Assembly: GCF_016820585.1 (NCBI RefSeq)
Contig: NZ_JADHDX010000013.1
Coordinates: 24,047-88,046 of the forward strand
Length of the DNA stretch: 64,000 nt
Direction of reading: 5' to 3'
From: Arthrobacter beigongshangensis
Lineage (GTDB): Bacteria > Bacillota > Bacilli > Bacillales_A > Planococcaceae
Shown here: positions 8,310 through 15,999 of the stretch, piece after piece
Layout of the letters: the number at the start of each line of letters is the position of its first letter
How positions within the stretch are numbered: the first letter of the stretch is position 1
Notes under the pieces: generated by a model
What the model was told of the DNA's origin: nothing
Database searches by the model: none
Seen by the model: only the letters and a program-made list of their open reading frames with translations
Position numbers and translations under genes: made by a program

Positions 8310-8441
8310 ATGAAGGTGGTTCTTCAAGATGAAGTCGTTTTTGGTAAGATTATTTCTCCTAGTTTCGGTTTATTGTCAATCATGGGGGTCGCAGTTATTT
8401 TGGGATTTATAATATTTACTTTAAAAATGGGGGGATGGTAG
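8310..8441 (+). CDS. Small membrane protein, 43 residues
   Basis: ATG at 8310 after AAGGGGGAT opens 43 codons. The product has 12 polar residues (KVVLQDEVVFGK) and then one long hydrophobic helix ending in KMGGW. The GGGGGG within its last codons serves as the ribosome site of the next gene, whose start lies one base after this stop, so the two are translationally coupled. No family is recognised. Confidence 0.6.
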   Translation: MKVVLQDEVVFGKIISPSFGLLSIMGVAVILGFIIFTLKMGGW

Positions 8442-8442
8442 T

Positions 8443-8658
8443 TTGAAGAACACAAAGTTAAGAATTGCAAGGATTATCCCTAATGTGTTTTGTTATTTAA
8501 TGTTTATCGGAGCTTTAATTTTTGTTGTTAGCAATGCGGAAGGAATTAAGGGAATAGGACAAGCTCCCTATTGGACTTTAATGTTATTGGCGCTTTTAGG
8601 AGTATCTCTTTTGGGAAGTTTTCGAATATGGCGATGGATTTCCGATGGGAAAATGTAA
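8443..8658 (+). CDS. Small two-helix membrane protein
   Basis: A 71-residue protein started by TTG at 8443, one base after the stop of the preceding 43-residue gene. Its basic N-terminus (KNTKLRIARI) is followed by two hydrophobic helices around residues 12-31 and 42-60 and a basic C-terminal end. Coupling with the upstream gene suggests a two-part membrane complex, but nothing in the sequence shows a function. Confidence 0.6.
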   Translation: MKNTKLRIARIIPNVFCYLMFIGALIFVVSNAEGIKGIGQAPYWTLMLLALLGVSLLGSFRIWRWISDGKM

Positions 8659-8770
8659 AGGGTCTGCTTAGCAATTATGTACAATTTAAGAAGGGAATAT
8701 GATTTTTACTAAGATGATAGTACAACTGGACATCGTATAAGGGCTAAAGTAAATGGTGAACTGAAAAGGA

Positions 8771-9235
8771 ATGGGGGTAGATTTTTTGGATTCTAATTAT
8801 AAATGTTCTATAGATATACGTTTCAGTGGCGGAGATATTCAATTTGACGTTTCGAATGACATACAGTTATTTAGTTTTAAGTCAGGTATAGGTTTTGTTG
8901 CAATCCCACATTTTTTTTCGACGCTTTCATCTCTATATAAAGGAGAGATCAGTGAGGCACAATTGGATTGTCACGGAAACTTTGATTACTATATATTTTC
9001 TAACGGTGGTACAAACCTTTTTATCGAACATATAGGTCATTATCCAGAAGGTATATTCAACTATCAATTTAAGCTAAAAAAATATATGGAAGCTATTGAT
9101 ACAGGTTTTCAAAAATATTTGCAACAACTTGAAAAGGAAGGAATATTACCTTTGGAAAACCCAGAATTTGGGCATCCATTAGGTGAGGATGTGTTGAATG
9201 CTTTTTATGATTTCTCATCACTTTTAAACTGTTAA
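8771..9235 (+). CDS. Hypothetical protein, 154 residues
   Basis: A soluble-looking protein with alternating short strands in its first 100 residues and a helical C-terminus. No motif is recognised. The ATG at 8771 lies only two bases after AAAGGA; the GGGGGTAG inside the first codons could serve a TTG at 8786 instead, so the start is uncertain. The 110 bases upstream have no convincing gene, although one frame there reads DDSTTGHRIRAKVNGELKRN, which may be debris. Confidence 0.55.
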   Translation: MGVDFLDSNYKCSIDIRFSGGDIQFDVSNDIQLFSFKSGIGFVAIPHFFSTLSSLYKGEISEAQLDCHGNFDYYIFSNGGTNLFIEHIGHYPEGIFNYQFKLKKYMEAIDTGFQKYLQQLEKEGILPLENPEFGHPLGEDVLNAFYDFSSLLNC

Positions 9236-9293
9236 AGTTAACAGAGTTATTCATACCGAATAGTCATAAAATAGAGAGGTGTGGTGACATTAA

Positions 9294-10163
9294 ATGAATG
9301 AAACAATAGAAAAAGCAAAAGATCTTGAGGAATTATCTCACTTTTTATCGGAAATAAACAAACAAAAAAGATCACATATTGGCTATTGTGGCGTGAAGGT
9401 AGTGGAGATTTATGAAACATTAAAAGAAGACTTTGTCAGTGATGATGGCGATATCAACTTTTTTGTCGCGAGAGATAATACAGGGAAAATTATAGCAGCT
9501 GTTGGTTTGGATATGGATGAATCAAGTGCAGAAGTATGGGGCCCGTTTAATAAAAACTCTTCTGTCAGGCTACAGCATCAATTATGGGAACAGTTAGTAA
9601 ACGATAATCCTACAGTTCAAACCTTTTACTTTTTTATTAATCAAGAAAATACAGAACAACGAGCATTCATGAATGAACTACAGACAAAAGAGTCGGGTGA
9701 ACACCTTATTCTAGAAATTAGAGAACAAGACTTCAATAGGGTAAGTGAGTTAAAGAGTATACCTTTTATCCAAAGCGATTTTGATGCATTTGAAAAATTA
9801 CATAACGAAATGTTTCCCGGTACGTATTATGATGCAAAAACAATAACAGAGAGACTAAGCGATGAAAATATGTTGAGAGTGCTTAAAACCGAATCTAATG
9901 AGTTGCAAGGCTATGCCTACTTTGAGGTTGATACTGAAATGGCGGAGGCTTCATTGGAATATATCGGTATTTCTAAAAAGGCACAAAATCAGGGTTTAGG
10001 CACGATGTTGTTAAAAGACGTGCTGACAGAAATGTTTTCTTACCCACAAATTAGCGAAATTAAACTATGTGTAGATAATACCAACAGCCGAGCGAATCAC
10101 GTTTATATCAAAGCTGGCTTTAAACCGAGAGATATTTTAGTTAGTTATGTTCTTAAAGTGTAG
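9294..10163 (+). CDS. GNAT acetyltransferase with two GNAT-like lobes
   Basis: A 289-residue protein. The C-terminal half is a clear GNAT domain: ASLEYIGISKKAQNQGLG forms strand 4 and the acetyl-CoA loop, then LCVDNTNSRANHVYIKAGF is motif B. The N-terminal 140 residues have the same secondary-structure order (NFFVARDN, IIAAVGLDMD, AEVWGPF) without an acetyl-CoA loop, so this is probably a two-lobe acetyltransferase with a degenerate first lobe. GAGAGGTGTGGTG precedes the ATG. The acceptor is unknown. It is the third GNAT protein within 6 kb. Confidence 0.85.
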   Translation: MNETIEKAKDLEELSHFLSEINKQKRSHIGYCGVKVVEIYETLKEDFVSDDGDINFFVARDNTGKIIAAVGLDMDESSAEVWGPFNKNSSVRLQHQLWEQLVNDNPTVQTFYFFINQENTEQRAFMNELQTKESGEHLILEIREQDFNRVSELKSIPFIQSDFDAFEKLHNEMFPGTYYDAKTITERLSDENMLRVLKTESNELQGYAYFEVDTEMAEASLEYIGISKKAQNQGLGTMLLKDVLTEMFSYPQISEIKLCVDNTNSRANHVYIKAGFKPRDILVSYVLKV

Positions 10164-10215
10164 AGGCTTTCGTTAAAGAGTTTATGGCTATTCGTTTTGG
10201 CATCGCCGTACTAGC

Positions 10216-10545
10216 TTATCTGGCGGTTTCCTGAAATGTAATGGTAATCACTTTTTCAGTAACCGTAGCATACTCAATTTTGACAAAGACACCGAATTCA
10301 TGGCCAGCATCTTTGAGCCACAGTTTAAACTTTTCAATTGTCGAATCTCCTTTTAATTCATTGCCTTCATGCAGGTAGTCAATAATAGTTGCATTTGGAT
10401 ATCTGGATTGTGTTTCTTGCATAGCGAGCCTTCCCCACTTGGCATAGGCTGGAACTTCTTGATGGATTTGGGCCATCGCTGGGATGGGTGTTGGTCCGGC
10501 GTTAATAATCGTAAAAATACCGAGCGCAAGAAACGTTTTTCGCAT
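10216..10545 (-). CDS. Secreted DUF3889 protein (YhdC/YqzG-like)
   Basis: A 109-residue exported protein. The first 28 residues are a signal peptide (MRKTFLALGIFTIINAG) with probable cleavage after AMA. The mature part holds the DUF3889 pattern PAYAKWGRLAMQETQSRYP, DYLHEGNE and a final strand pair, as in B. subtilis YhdC and YqzG. Its role is not known. The chosen ATG at 10545 is 12 bases from AAAGGAG; an ATG four codons further upstream abuts the ribosome site. The gene converges with the upstream GNAT gene. Confidence 0.8.
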   Translation of the reverse strand: MRKTFLALGIFTIINAGPTPIPAMAQIHQEVPAYAKWGRLAMQETQSRYPNATIIDYLHEGNELKGDSTIEKFKLWLKDAGHEFGVFVKIEYATVTEKVITITFQETAR

Positions 10546-10650
10546 AATGAATATCATCTCCTTTTGCAGTAGGATACGTAATTTTCTTGGGATTATTCTA
10601 TAGAGGATAAGAATATGAATTTTTTCCAGGAATAATAGCAGGAGGTTACA

Positions 10651-10779
10651 ATGATGAGAAACAAAATTGATGAAATAGTAGACAGTCTGCCAAAAGATGA
10701 GCTGGAAAATGTGTATTGGTCCATTAAGTTTATCGAAGATGAGTACCTGCTTAAGAAAAATTTACATAGGATCAGTTGA
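10651..10779 (+). CDS. Small soluble protein, 42 residues
   Basis: ATG at 10651, five bases after AGGAGG, opens 42 codons. The product is acidic and helical (NKIDEIVDSLPKDELENVYW), similar in style to short helical proteins that accompany regulators, but I recognise no family. It stops 19 bases before the next gene, which has its own AGGAGG, so the two are probably one transcript. Confidence 0.55.
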   Translation: MMRNKIDEIVDSLPKDELENVYWSIKFIEDEYLLKKNLHRIS

Positions 10780-10798
10780 TTGATGAGGAGGTTATGAT

Positions 10799-11143
10799 TT
10801 GAAAGTAAAACAAATCTTGATTTATATGCTTATTTTCATTTCGTTCATTGCAACAGGTTGTACATCCGATGAAATAGAGAGTAATAACGCTGATAAAGAG
10901 ATTAGAGATGTGGTATTGAATTATTTTGAGGAGCAAGATTGGAATCATGAACCAAATTCGAGAAGTGATTGGGAAAATGCGACAGTGGGGAAAATAACGG
11001 TGGATGACCGTTATAAAAATATCGATAAATCATATATGGGAAAAGAAATCTTTACGGTAACGATTGAAGATACAATCGCCGCACCAATTGTCTTTGTTGA
11101 TCCAGGTACTTTAGAGGTGGTTGGAATTATGCCAGGGGAGTAA
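10799..11143 (+). CDS. Putative lipoprotein
   Basis: A 114-residue protein beginning with TTG at 10799 after AGGAGGTTATGA. The signal peptide KVKQILIYMLIFISFIATGC has a lipobox ATGC with Cys21. The mature region is acidic at first and ends with a strand-rich part (IFTVTIEDT, PIVFVDPGTLEVVGIMPG). It resembles small Bacillales lipoproteins of unknown role. Confidence 0.7.
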   Translation: MKVKQILIYMLIFISFIATGCTSDEIESNNADKEIRDVVLNYFEEQDWNHEPNSRSDWENATVGKITVDDRYKNIDKSYMGKEIFTVTIEDTIAAPIVFVDPGTLEVVGIMPGE

Positions 11144-11410
11144 TAGCCTTGTATTGCTATCTACTAAAATGTTTGCTGGTGAAATGAATGCAAATAATGA
11201 TTTATTTAATCCTGAGGATTACTGTTGAAAACGATACGATGGTACATTTTCAAGAAGTAGCTTCCAAATATCTGGACAACCAACTTTGCTGGCTCCGTTT
11301 GTTAGAACTGTGTAAAAATTCATCATTTGAAAAACGCATTGAACAAATGCCGATTTCTAGCCGTCACAAGCCGTGTTATACAACTTTTGAAATGCTAAGA
11401 GGTGCATATG
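11144..11410. other. Gap with one doubtful reading frame
   Basis: The only long frame runs from 11188 to 11472 (+, 94 codons). It has no ribosome site, runs across the terminator hairpin at 11414-11432 and overlaps the 3' end of the reverse-strand lipoprotein gene. I regard it as non-coding or as a decayed gene. Nothing else is seen here. Confidence 0.5.
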
Positions 11411-11434
11411 AAAAGACCTTAATCAAAGGTCTCG
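11411..11434 (-). terminator. Terminator of the reverse-strand lipoprotein gene
   Basis: On the reverse strand AGACCTT, a short loop, AAGGTCT and then TTTTC follow the stop codon at 11444 by about ten bases (arms at 11414-11420 and 11426-11432). Confidence 0.7.
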
Positions 11435-11443
11435 GTTCAATGA

Positions 11444-11932
11444 CTATTCCATTAAATCCATTATCTTGTTAGTTGATTCTTCTGGGAGTATATAAATGGT
11501 GTGTGTATCATCTGTTTTCATTAAAGTACTTTCTTCAAACTTCCCACCCAACCAGAGATGAAAACTTTGTTTGTTTTCATTTTCATAAACAATATCCACA
11601 TAAAACTCTGGATTTGCCATATTTACTATGCCATTTTCTTTTATAGCACTTGAAAATACGCTTTTCAAGATTTCAATAGAGAAGTCATCGTCAAAAATGG
11701 TTGCATTATTACCTTTTGATGTTGAAATGCTGACCTTCTTAATTTCTCCATCAAGTACTAGCACTTCATTTTCACCTGGTTGTTGTTCTGATAAGGCTTG
11801 TTTTGTTGGCTCCCGTTCAGTGGTATCCGTATCCGTATCTGTATTTATTGCAGCATTATCCTTTGCTTGGCAACCTAAAAGGGTAACAGTCATAAAAGAC
11901 ATTGATAAAACAAGTAGTACAAATTTTTTCAT
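11444..11932 (-). CDS. Putative lipoprotein (YhfM-like)
   Basis: A 162-residue protein with the signal peptide MKKFVLLVLSMSFMTVTLLGC and lipobox LLGC (Cys21). A low-complexity spacer follows (TDTDTDTTE, encoded by a short GTATCC-type repeat) and then a domain with KKVSISTSKG, FSIEILKSVFSSAIKENG, FYVDIVYENENKQSFHLWLGG and YILPEEST. This pattern resembles Bacillus YhfM-type lipoproteins, whose function is not known. The assignment to that family is from memory of the pattern and is tentative. Confidence 0.7.
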   Translation of the reverse strand: MKKFVLLVLSMSFMTVTLLGCQAKDNAAINTDTDTDTTEREPTKQALSEQQPGENEVLVLDGEIKKVSISTSKGNNATIFDDDFSIEILKSVFSSAIKENGIVNMANPEFYVDIVYENENKQSFHLWLGGKFEESTLMKTDDTHTIYILPEESTNKIMDLME

Positions 11933-12263
11933 ATACTGTATTCTCCAATCTTATTTTTAGTTATTATTAAAGTTAGACGAATCAAGTCCTTTTAACGTTT
12001 CAAAATTTACTGTGTTGTAATGAACGTTAAACCATATATCGATTTTTAGTTGATAACAACATTCTTTATGAAAACAGACTTGATTAAAGAGGTTAATTTG
12101 TAGCTATTTTAAAGCGTTGATCGAAGAAGGATTAATGCTTTTTTATCGAACTAACGAGGTAAGAATGGGTTGCTCTTACATGGCAGCCCCTTTTTATTGC
12201 GTAATAAAATTAAATCCCTTCATCTGGAGTTATTTCAACCTATAGCTAATTTGGTTAGAAAAA
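11933..12263. other. Gene-free stretch
   Basis: About 330 AT-rich bases between divergent genes. I see no protein gene with a ribosome site. The only structured element is the hairpin with T-run at 12167-12196. Confidence 0.6.
12167..12196 (+). terminator. Orphan terminator-like hairpin
   Basis: GGGTTGC (12167-12173) pairs with GCAGCCC (12183-12189), allowing one G-U pair, and CTTTTTA follows. No gene lies directly upstream on this strand, so it may end a small RNA or be an intergenic repeat unit. Confidence 0.5.
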
Positions 12264-12290
12264 TGAACTTTCGATAGATGAGCCTCGTTT
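12264..12290 (+). promoter_or_regulatory. Candidate ECF-type autoregulatory promoter
   Basis: TGAAC at 12264-12268, a 17-base spacer and CGTTT at 12286-12290 resemble the bipartite AAC/CGT promoters recognised by Bacillus ECF sigma factors. It lies 25 bases ahead of the sigma gene, so autoregulation is likely. Confidence 0.5.
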
Positions 12291-12315
12291 ATACTTATGA
12301 AAGGGGGGACGATTC

Positions 12316-12831
12316 GTGAATAAAGAACAATTGTTAGAAGAAATAATGGACCATTATACAGACTTGTTATTTCGGATTGCTTATTACTATACGAAAGATA
12401 TACAAGTGTCTGAAGATATCGTACAAGATACTTTCGTGAAATTTTATCATTCAGCTCGTTATGAAGAACAGGGAAATATAAAGGCTTACTTATCAAAAAT
12501 GACCGTTAATCGTTGTAAAGATTATTTGAAAAGTTGGTCTTATCGTAAAATAATCGTTCAAAAAAAGTTGTTCCATACTAAACACTATACGCATAAAGAT
12601 GTCCTTATCCATACTGATGAAACAAATATGCTAGATGAAGCAATCCTATCTCTACCTTTAAAGCAACGGGAGGCGATTGTTTATTTTTATCTTGAAAATA
12701 TGTCGATTAAAGAGATTGCGAAACTTCTATCTATTTCTGAAAATACGGTGAAGTCAAGGTTAAGACGTGGCAAAGAGCTATTAAAAGCTAGTTTGCAGCA
12801 TATCGAATGGGAGGTGTTGTTAAATGACTAA
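12316..12831 (+). CDS. ECF-type RNA polymerase sigma factor
   Basis: A 171-residue group IV sigma factor. Region 2 spans about residues 10-75 (DLLFRIAYYYTKDIQVSEDIVQDTF, KAYLSKMTVNRCKDYLKS) and region 4 spans about 110-160 (LPLKQREAIVYFYLENMS, ISENTVKSRLRRGKELL, the DNA-contacting helix-turn-helix). The GTG start follows AAGGGGGGA. The coding sequence overlaps the next gene by eight bases, the standard sigma/anti-sigma coupling. The inducing signal is not visible, but the partner's membrane and extracytoplasmic domains suggest that it is sensed outside the cytoplasm. A sibling ECF gene is at 17298. Confidence 0.93.
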   Translation: MNKEQLLEEIMDHYTDLLFRIAYYYTKDIQVSEDIVQDTFVKFYHSARYEEQGNIKAYLSKMTVNRCKDYLKSWSYRKIIVQKKLFHTKHYTHKDVLIHTDETNMLDEAILSLPLKQREAIVYFYLENMSIKEIAKLLSISENTVKSRLRRGKELLKASLQHIEWEVLLND

Positions 12832-14236
12832 TTACCGTATGAAACGGCTACAAAATATAGCGGAAAATAAACAACGAATTATATCGAATACTCGGCAAAA
12901 AATAGCCGAGCCGAAGAATAAAACAATCAATTGGCTGTATTTATCAACATCAATGGCAGTCATTGTTTTATGTGTTTTTTTCGCAAGGCTATCATGGGAT
13001 ACAATTGGAAATCCAATTGACATCAGCCAATCAAACATGTTTGTTGAACAATCTGAGGTGGAGCTGATTGTAATTGATACTGTGGAAACAGGGGAAACGG
13101 TTACGATTGAAAATAAGGAAACGATCGTATTAGTAGCTGATTGGTTAAACGAAGTATTTTCTAAGCCCAACCACAATCTAGAGAATGAACAAGCAATTGC
13201 ATATCAAATTTATATAAAAAATACGGGCTATTATCCAGCAGGAGCGATTTCAATTACGAGTGAAAAGTTGATTGTTGGAGAAAACTATTACGAAATCTCG
13301 GCTCAACAATATGAAACGATTTCGAGCCTAATATTCGAAGTAAAAGAAAAAGAAGATGACATTATTTTTGATGTTAATTCATTTGGAACAGTGAATGAAA
13401 AGCTATTGAAAGAGTTAGATGACGTGATTTCAGGAAAGATGAAAACAGAAGTATTTGGAAATGGTATACCGAATGCTATTCATACAGTACGTATTAATAA
13501 AGAAGGAATAGCAATTGTGGATTTGCGATTGGTTTTTAGAACTACTCTTGATAATTTCTGGTCTAGTCATGTCAAAGGTGAGGTGGGAAGGGCTTTTAAT
13601 TCGATTCTATTTAATGAGCCTCAAGTAAGTACGGTTTATTATTTATTAGAGGGTAATTTTAGTGAGTGGAGTAGGTGGGGCGAATTTGTAGAAGAACCTT
13701 ACACTCGAGAAATGTGGGAAGAAGTATCTTACGGGCTACAATCACTTTTTGAAATAAAAGTAGAAACACATTATGATATAGGTAATACTGACTCCCATTC
13801 AGGCTGGAAAACATCTCCTGATCATTTACAACAAGCAACCATTGATGGAAAAGGAGAAAATGCAATTGAAGAAGGAGAAGCGTTGCTGGTTATAGAAAAC
13901 CTTGAAACGAGCGAAGCAACGATTTATAAGCTCAAAGATAATAGCGTAGCTCAAAATACACCTAAATATGTTGAGTGGATAGATGAAAATCGACTATTTG
14001 TAATTATCGGCTATGCGTATGGTACGGTAACGAAAGGTGGTCAACTTTATGAGATGAACATAAAGGACAATACCATTATCCCAGTATTCGAAGATTTGAC
14101 AGAAAAAGAAGAGATTATGACCATTAAAGCCAATGACAACGGTACATTCACCTATCAAAAACATGTATATCATGATGATAATTATAGTGAAGGTCATATA
14201 GAAGAAGGTATACTTCCTTTTCCATCCGCTAAGTAA
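12824..14236 (+). CDS. Anti-sigma-like membrane protein with GerMN-like and DUF4652 domains
   Basis: A 470-residue protein in four parts: a 36-residue basic cytoplasmic segment, one membrane helix (about 37-58, WLYLSTSMAVIVLCVFF), a middle region with a GerMN-like beta domain (VRINKEGIAIVDLR, VKGEVGRAFNSILFN, TVYYLLEGNFSEW; about 200-290), and a C-terminal DUF4652 module (IDGKGENAIEEGEALLVIEN, TPKYVEWIDENRLFVIIGYAYG; about 340-460). The eight-base overlap with the sigma gene makes it the probable anti-sigma factor. GerMN domains occur in envelope and spore proteins; DUF4652 has no known role. I infer a sensor that holds the sigma factor until an extracytoplasmic ligand or stress is detected. 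Confidence 0.8.
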   Translation: MTNYRMKRLQNIAENKQRIISNTRQKIAEPKNKTINWLYLSTSMAVIVLCVFFARLSWDTIGNPIDISQSNMFVEQSEVELIVIDTVETGETVTIENKETIVLVADWLNEVFSKPNHNLENEQAIAYQIYIKNTGYYPAGAISITSEKLIVGENYYEISAQQYETISSLIFEVKEKEDDIIFDVNSFGTVNEKLLKELDDVISGKMKTEVFGNGIPNAIHTVRINKEGIAIVDLRLVFRTTLDNFWSSHVKGEVGRAFNSILFNEPQVSTVYYLLEGNFSEWSRWGEFVEEPYTREMWEEVSYGLQSLFEIKVETHYDIGNTDSHSGWKTSPDHLQQATIDGKGENAIEEGEALLVIENLETSEATIYKLKDNSVAQNTPKYVEWIDENRLFVIIGYAYGTVTKGGQLYEMNIKDNTIIPVFEDLTEKEEIMTIKANDNGTFTYQKHVYHDDNYSEGHIEEGILPFPSAK

Positions 14237-14394
14237 TGAAGTGCTTCGTAAGAAGGGGAGCAATATGTATGCATGAGGTGAATTGCCTACCTAATACTCA
14301 TACGCTTAGACGGTAGTTTGATGTAAGATAATGGTCCCATATTAATAGGCAAATTTTTATGCAGAAAACTCCGCAAAGAAGGAAGTGCTAAACG

Positions 14395-15102
14395 ATGAAT
14401 TTTGAAACGGTTATGCAGGAGCTTGAAGTCCTAGGCAAGGAAAGAATGAAGAAAATGTACATGTCCAATGGTGCTCATGAGCCACTTTGGGGCGTGGCTA
14501 CAGGTGCTATGAAACCAATGGTAAAGACTATAAAAATAAATCAACCGTTAGCTGAAGAGCTTTATGCGACAGGAAACTACGATGCCATGTACTTTGCAGG
14601 TGTTATTGCAGATCCAAATGCGATGACAGAGTTGGATTATGATCGTTGGATGGATGCAGCGTATTTTTATATGCTGTCCGACTATGTAGTAGCCGTAACG
14701 TTATCAGAGTCAAATATTGCACAGCAAGTTGCTGATAAATGGATCGCAAGTGGGGAAGAGCTGCGAATGTCGGCGGGCTGGAGTTGCTACTGTTGGCTGT
14801 TAGGTAGTCGGAAAGATGTGGAGTTTTCGGAAAGTAAGATGTCCGATATGCTTGATTTGGTGGAAAATACAATTCATGATTCACCAGAGCGAACGAAATC
14901 CGCTATGAATAATTTTGTATACACGGTGGGAACATCCTATTTACCGCTCCATGAAAAGGCAGTCGAGACCGCAAAAGCCATTGGAGTAGTAGAAATTAAA
15001 AAAGATAATAAAAAGAGCAGTTTCATAAATGCCGGTGAAAATATCGAGAAAATGGTTGATAAAGGGAAGATTGGTTTTAAGCGTAGGCATGTAAGGTGTT
15101 AA
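14395..15102 (+). CDS. DNA alkylation repair protein (AlkD-like HEAT-repeat fold)
   Basis: A 235-residue helical protein whose N-terminal pattern (MQELEVLGKERMKKMYMSNG, LWGVATGAMKPMVKTI, LAEELYATGNYDAMYFAG) matches the DNA alkylation repair family of HEAT-like repeats, with six to seven helix pairs. AlkD enzymes excise bulky or cationic alkylated purines. The C-terminal 40 residues are highly basic. The conserved AlkD Trp/Asp residues cannot be assigned by eye, so activity is uncertain; many Firmicute members of this branch are uncharacterised. The ATG is preceded by AAGAAGGAAG. Confidence 0.75.
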   Translation: MNFETVMQELEVLGKERMKKMYMSNGAHEPLWGVATGAMKPMVKTIKINQPLAEELYATGNYDAMYFAGVIADPNAMTELDYDRWMDAAYFYMLSDYVVAVTLSESNIAQQVADKWIASGEELRMSAGWSCYCWLLGSRKDVEFSESKMSDMLDLVENTIHDSPERTKSAMNNFVYTVGTSYLPLHEKAVETAKAIGVVEIKKDNKKSSFINAGENIEKMVDKGKIGFKRRHVRC

Positions 15103-15105
15103 TAA

Positions 15106-15135
15106 TATCCTCGCATTTGCGAGGATACATTTTTA
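15106..15135. terminator. Bidirectional terminator
   Basis: TATCCTCGCA (15106-15115) and TGCGAGGATA (15118-15127) form a 10-bp perfect inverted repeat followed by a T-run on the plus strand. It separates the AlkD-like gene from the convergent pentapeptide gene. Confidence 0.85.
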
Positions 15136-15768
15136 ATCAGTCACAATCAAACCTAATAAAGAAGCGATTTGAACGGCCTGATAAGAATTTATTTTACAGC
15201 CATTAAGATCCTCAAAAGATACGATAAGCGACTCAAAAGTAGAATTGCTTAGGTCAACCCCTTTAAGTCGCGTTTTTTCAAAGTTTGAACCATCAATTTT
15301 GCATGAGTTAAACTCGATATTTTTAAAAATACAATCATAAAAATCAGCACTGACTAATGAAGTGTCCTGAAATTTAACTTTTTCGAATTTTGAATTGCCA
15401 AATCCGGTTAAGTTTAGTACAGAATTATCAAATTCTACATTACCGAAACGAGATTCTGTCAAATCTAGCCCTAATAATTTGCAATTCTTAAATACAACCC
15501 TGTGTATGGAAGAATTACTTAAATTCGCGTTTGAAAAATCACAGTTCTCAAAAATGACGTCAGTCATTTCGATATGGCTAAAATCCGTATTATTAAACCT
15601 ACAATTCTTTACAAACATTTGAGATAATCGTGGCCTATCCAGCACTTCATTCGTAAAATCGGAATCATTAATGATGCACAATTCAAGTTCTGGATCTTCT
15701 TGATAAAAAATATCTTGGAAATTCATTGCAGGTAAATCGTTAGGGATTTTGGGCGAATCAATTTTCAT
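15133..15768 (-). CDS. Qnr-like pentapeptide repeat protein
   Basis: A 211-residue protein of A(D/N)LxX-type pentapeptide repeats from about residue 40 to 190 (for example CDFSNANLSNSSIHRVVFKN, SADFYDCIFKNIEF). These stack into a right-handed beta helix. The C-terminal LNGCKINSYQAVQIASLLG is like the end of Qnr proteins, which mimic DNA and protect gyrase and topoisomerase IV from quinolones; the length also fits Qnr. The repeat register is less strict than in plasmid Qnr. Quinolone protection is an inference. AAAGAGGTAGTTC precedes the ATG at 15768. Confidence 0.85.
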   Translation of the reverse strand: MKIDSPKIPNDLPAMNFQDIFYQEDPELELCIINDSDFTNEVLDRPRLSQMFVKNCRFNNTDFSHIEMTDVIFENCDFSNANLSNSSIHRVVFKNCKLLGLDLTESRFGNVEFDNSVLNLTGFGNSKFEKVKFQDTSLVSADFYDCIFKNIEFNSCKIDGSNFEKTRLKGVDLSNSTFESLIVSFEDLNGCKINSYQAVQIASLLGLIVTD

Positions 15769-15999
15769 ATGAACTACCTCTTTCCAACATAAATTAGGTT
15801 CATTTGTTCAAAAAATGAACTTCATACCTTGAATCATAACTGTAAGCCATTATCGATTATTATAAAAGACTATATTTTTATCGGGGTTTGTGTCCACTGT
15901 TCTTAAAATCTCTGATTGGATAAATGCGATAACCTAGGAAAGATGCTGAGTTATGAAAACCCGGTAAGTAAAAAAAGTGATTGTAGAGGAGGCTGTCTC

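Noticed and set aside
11188..11472. 94-codon forward frame
   Set aside because: It has no ribosome site, crosses a terminator hairpin and overlaps the convergent lipoprotein gene.
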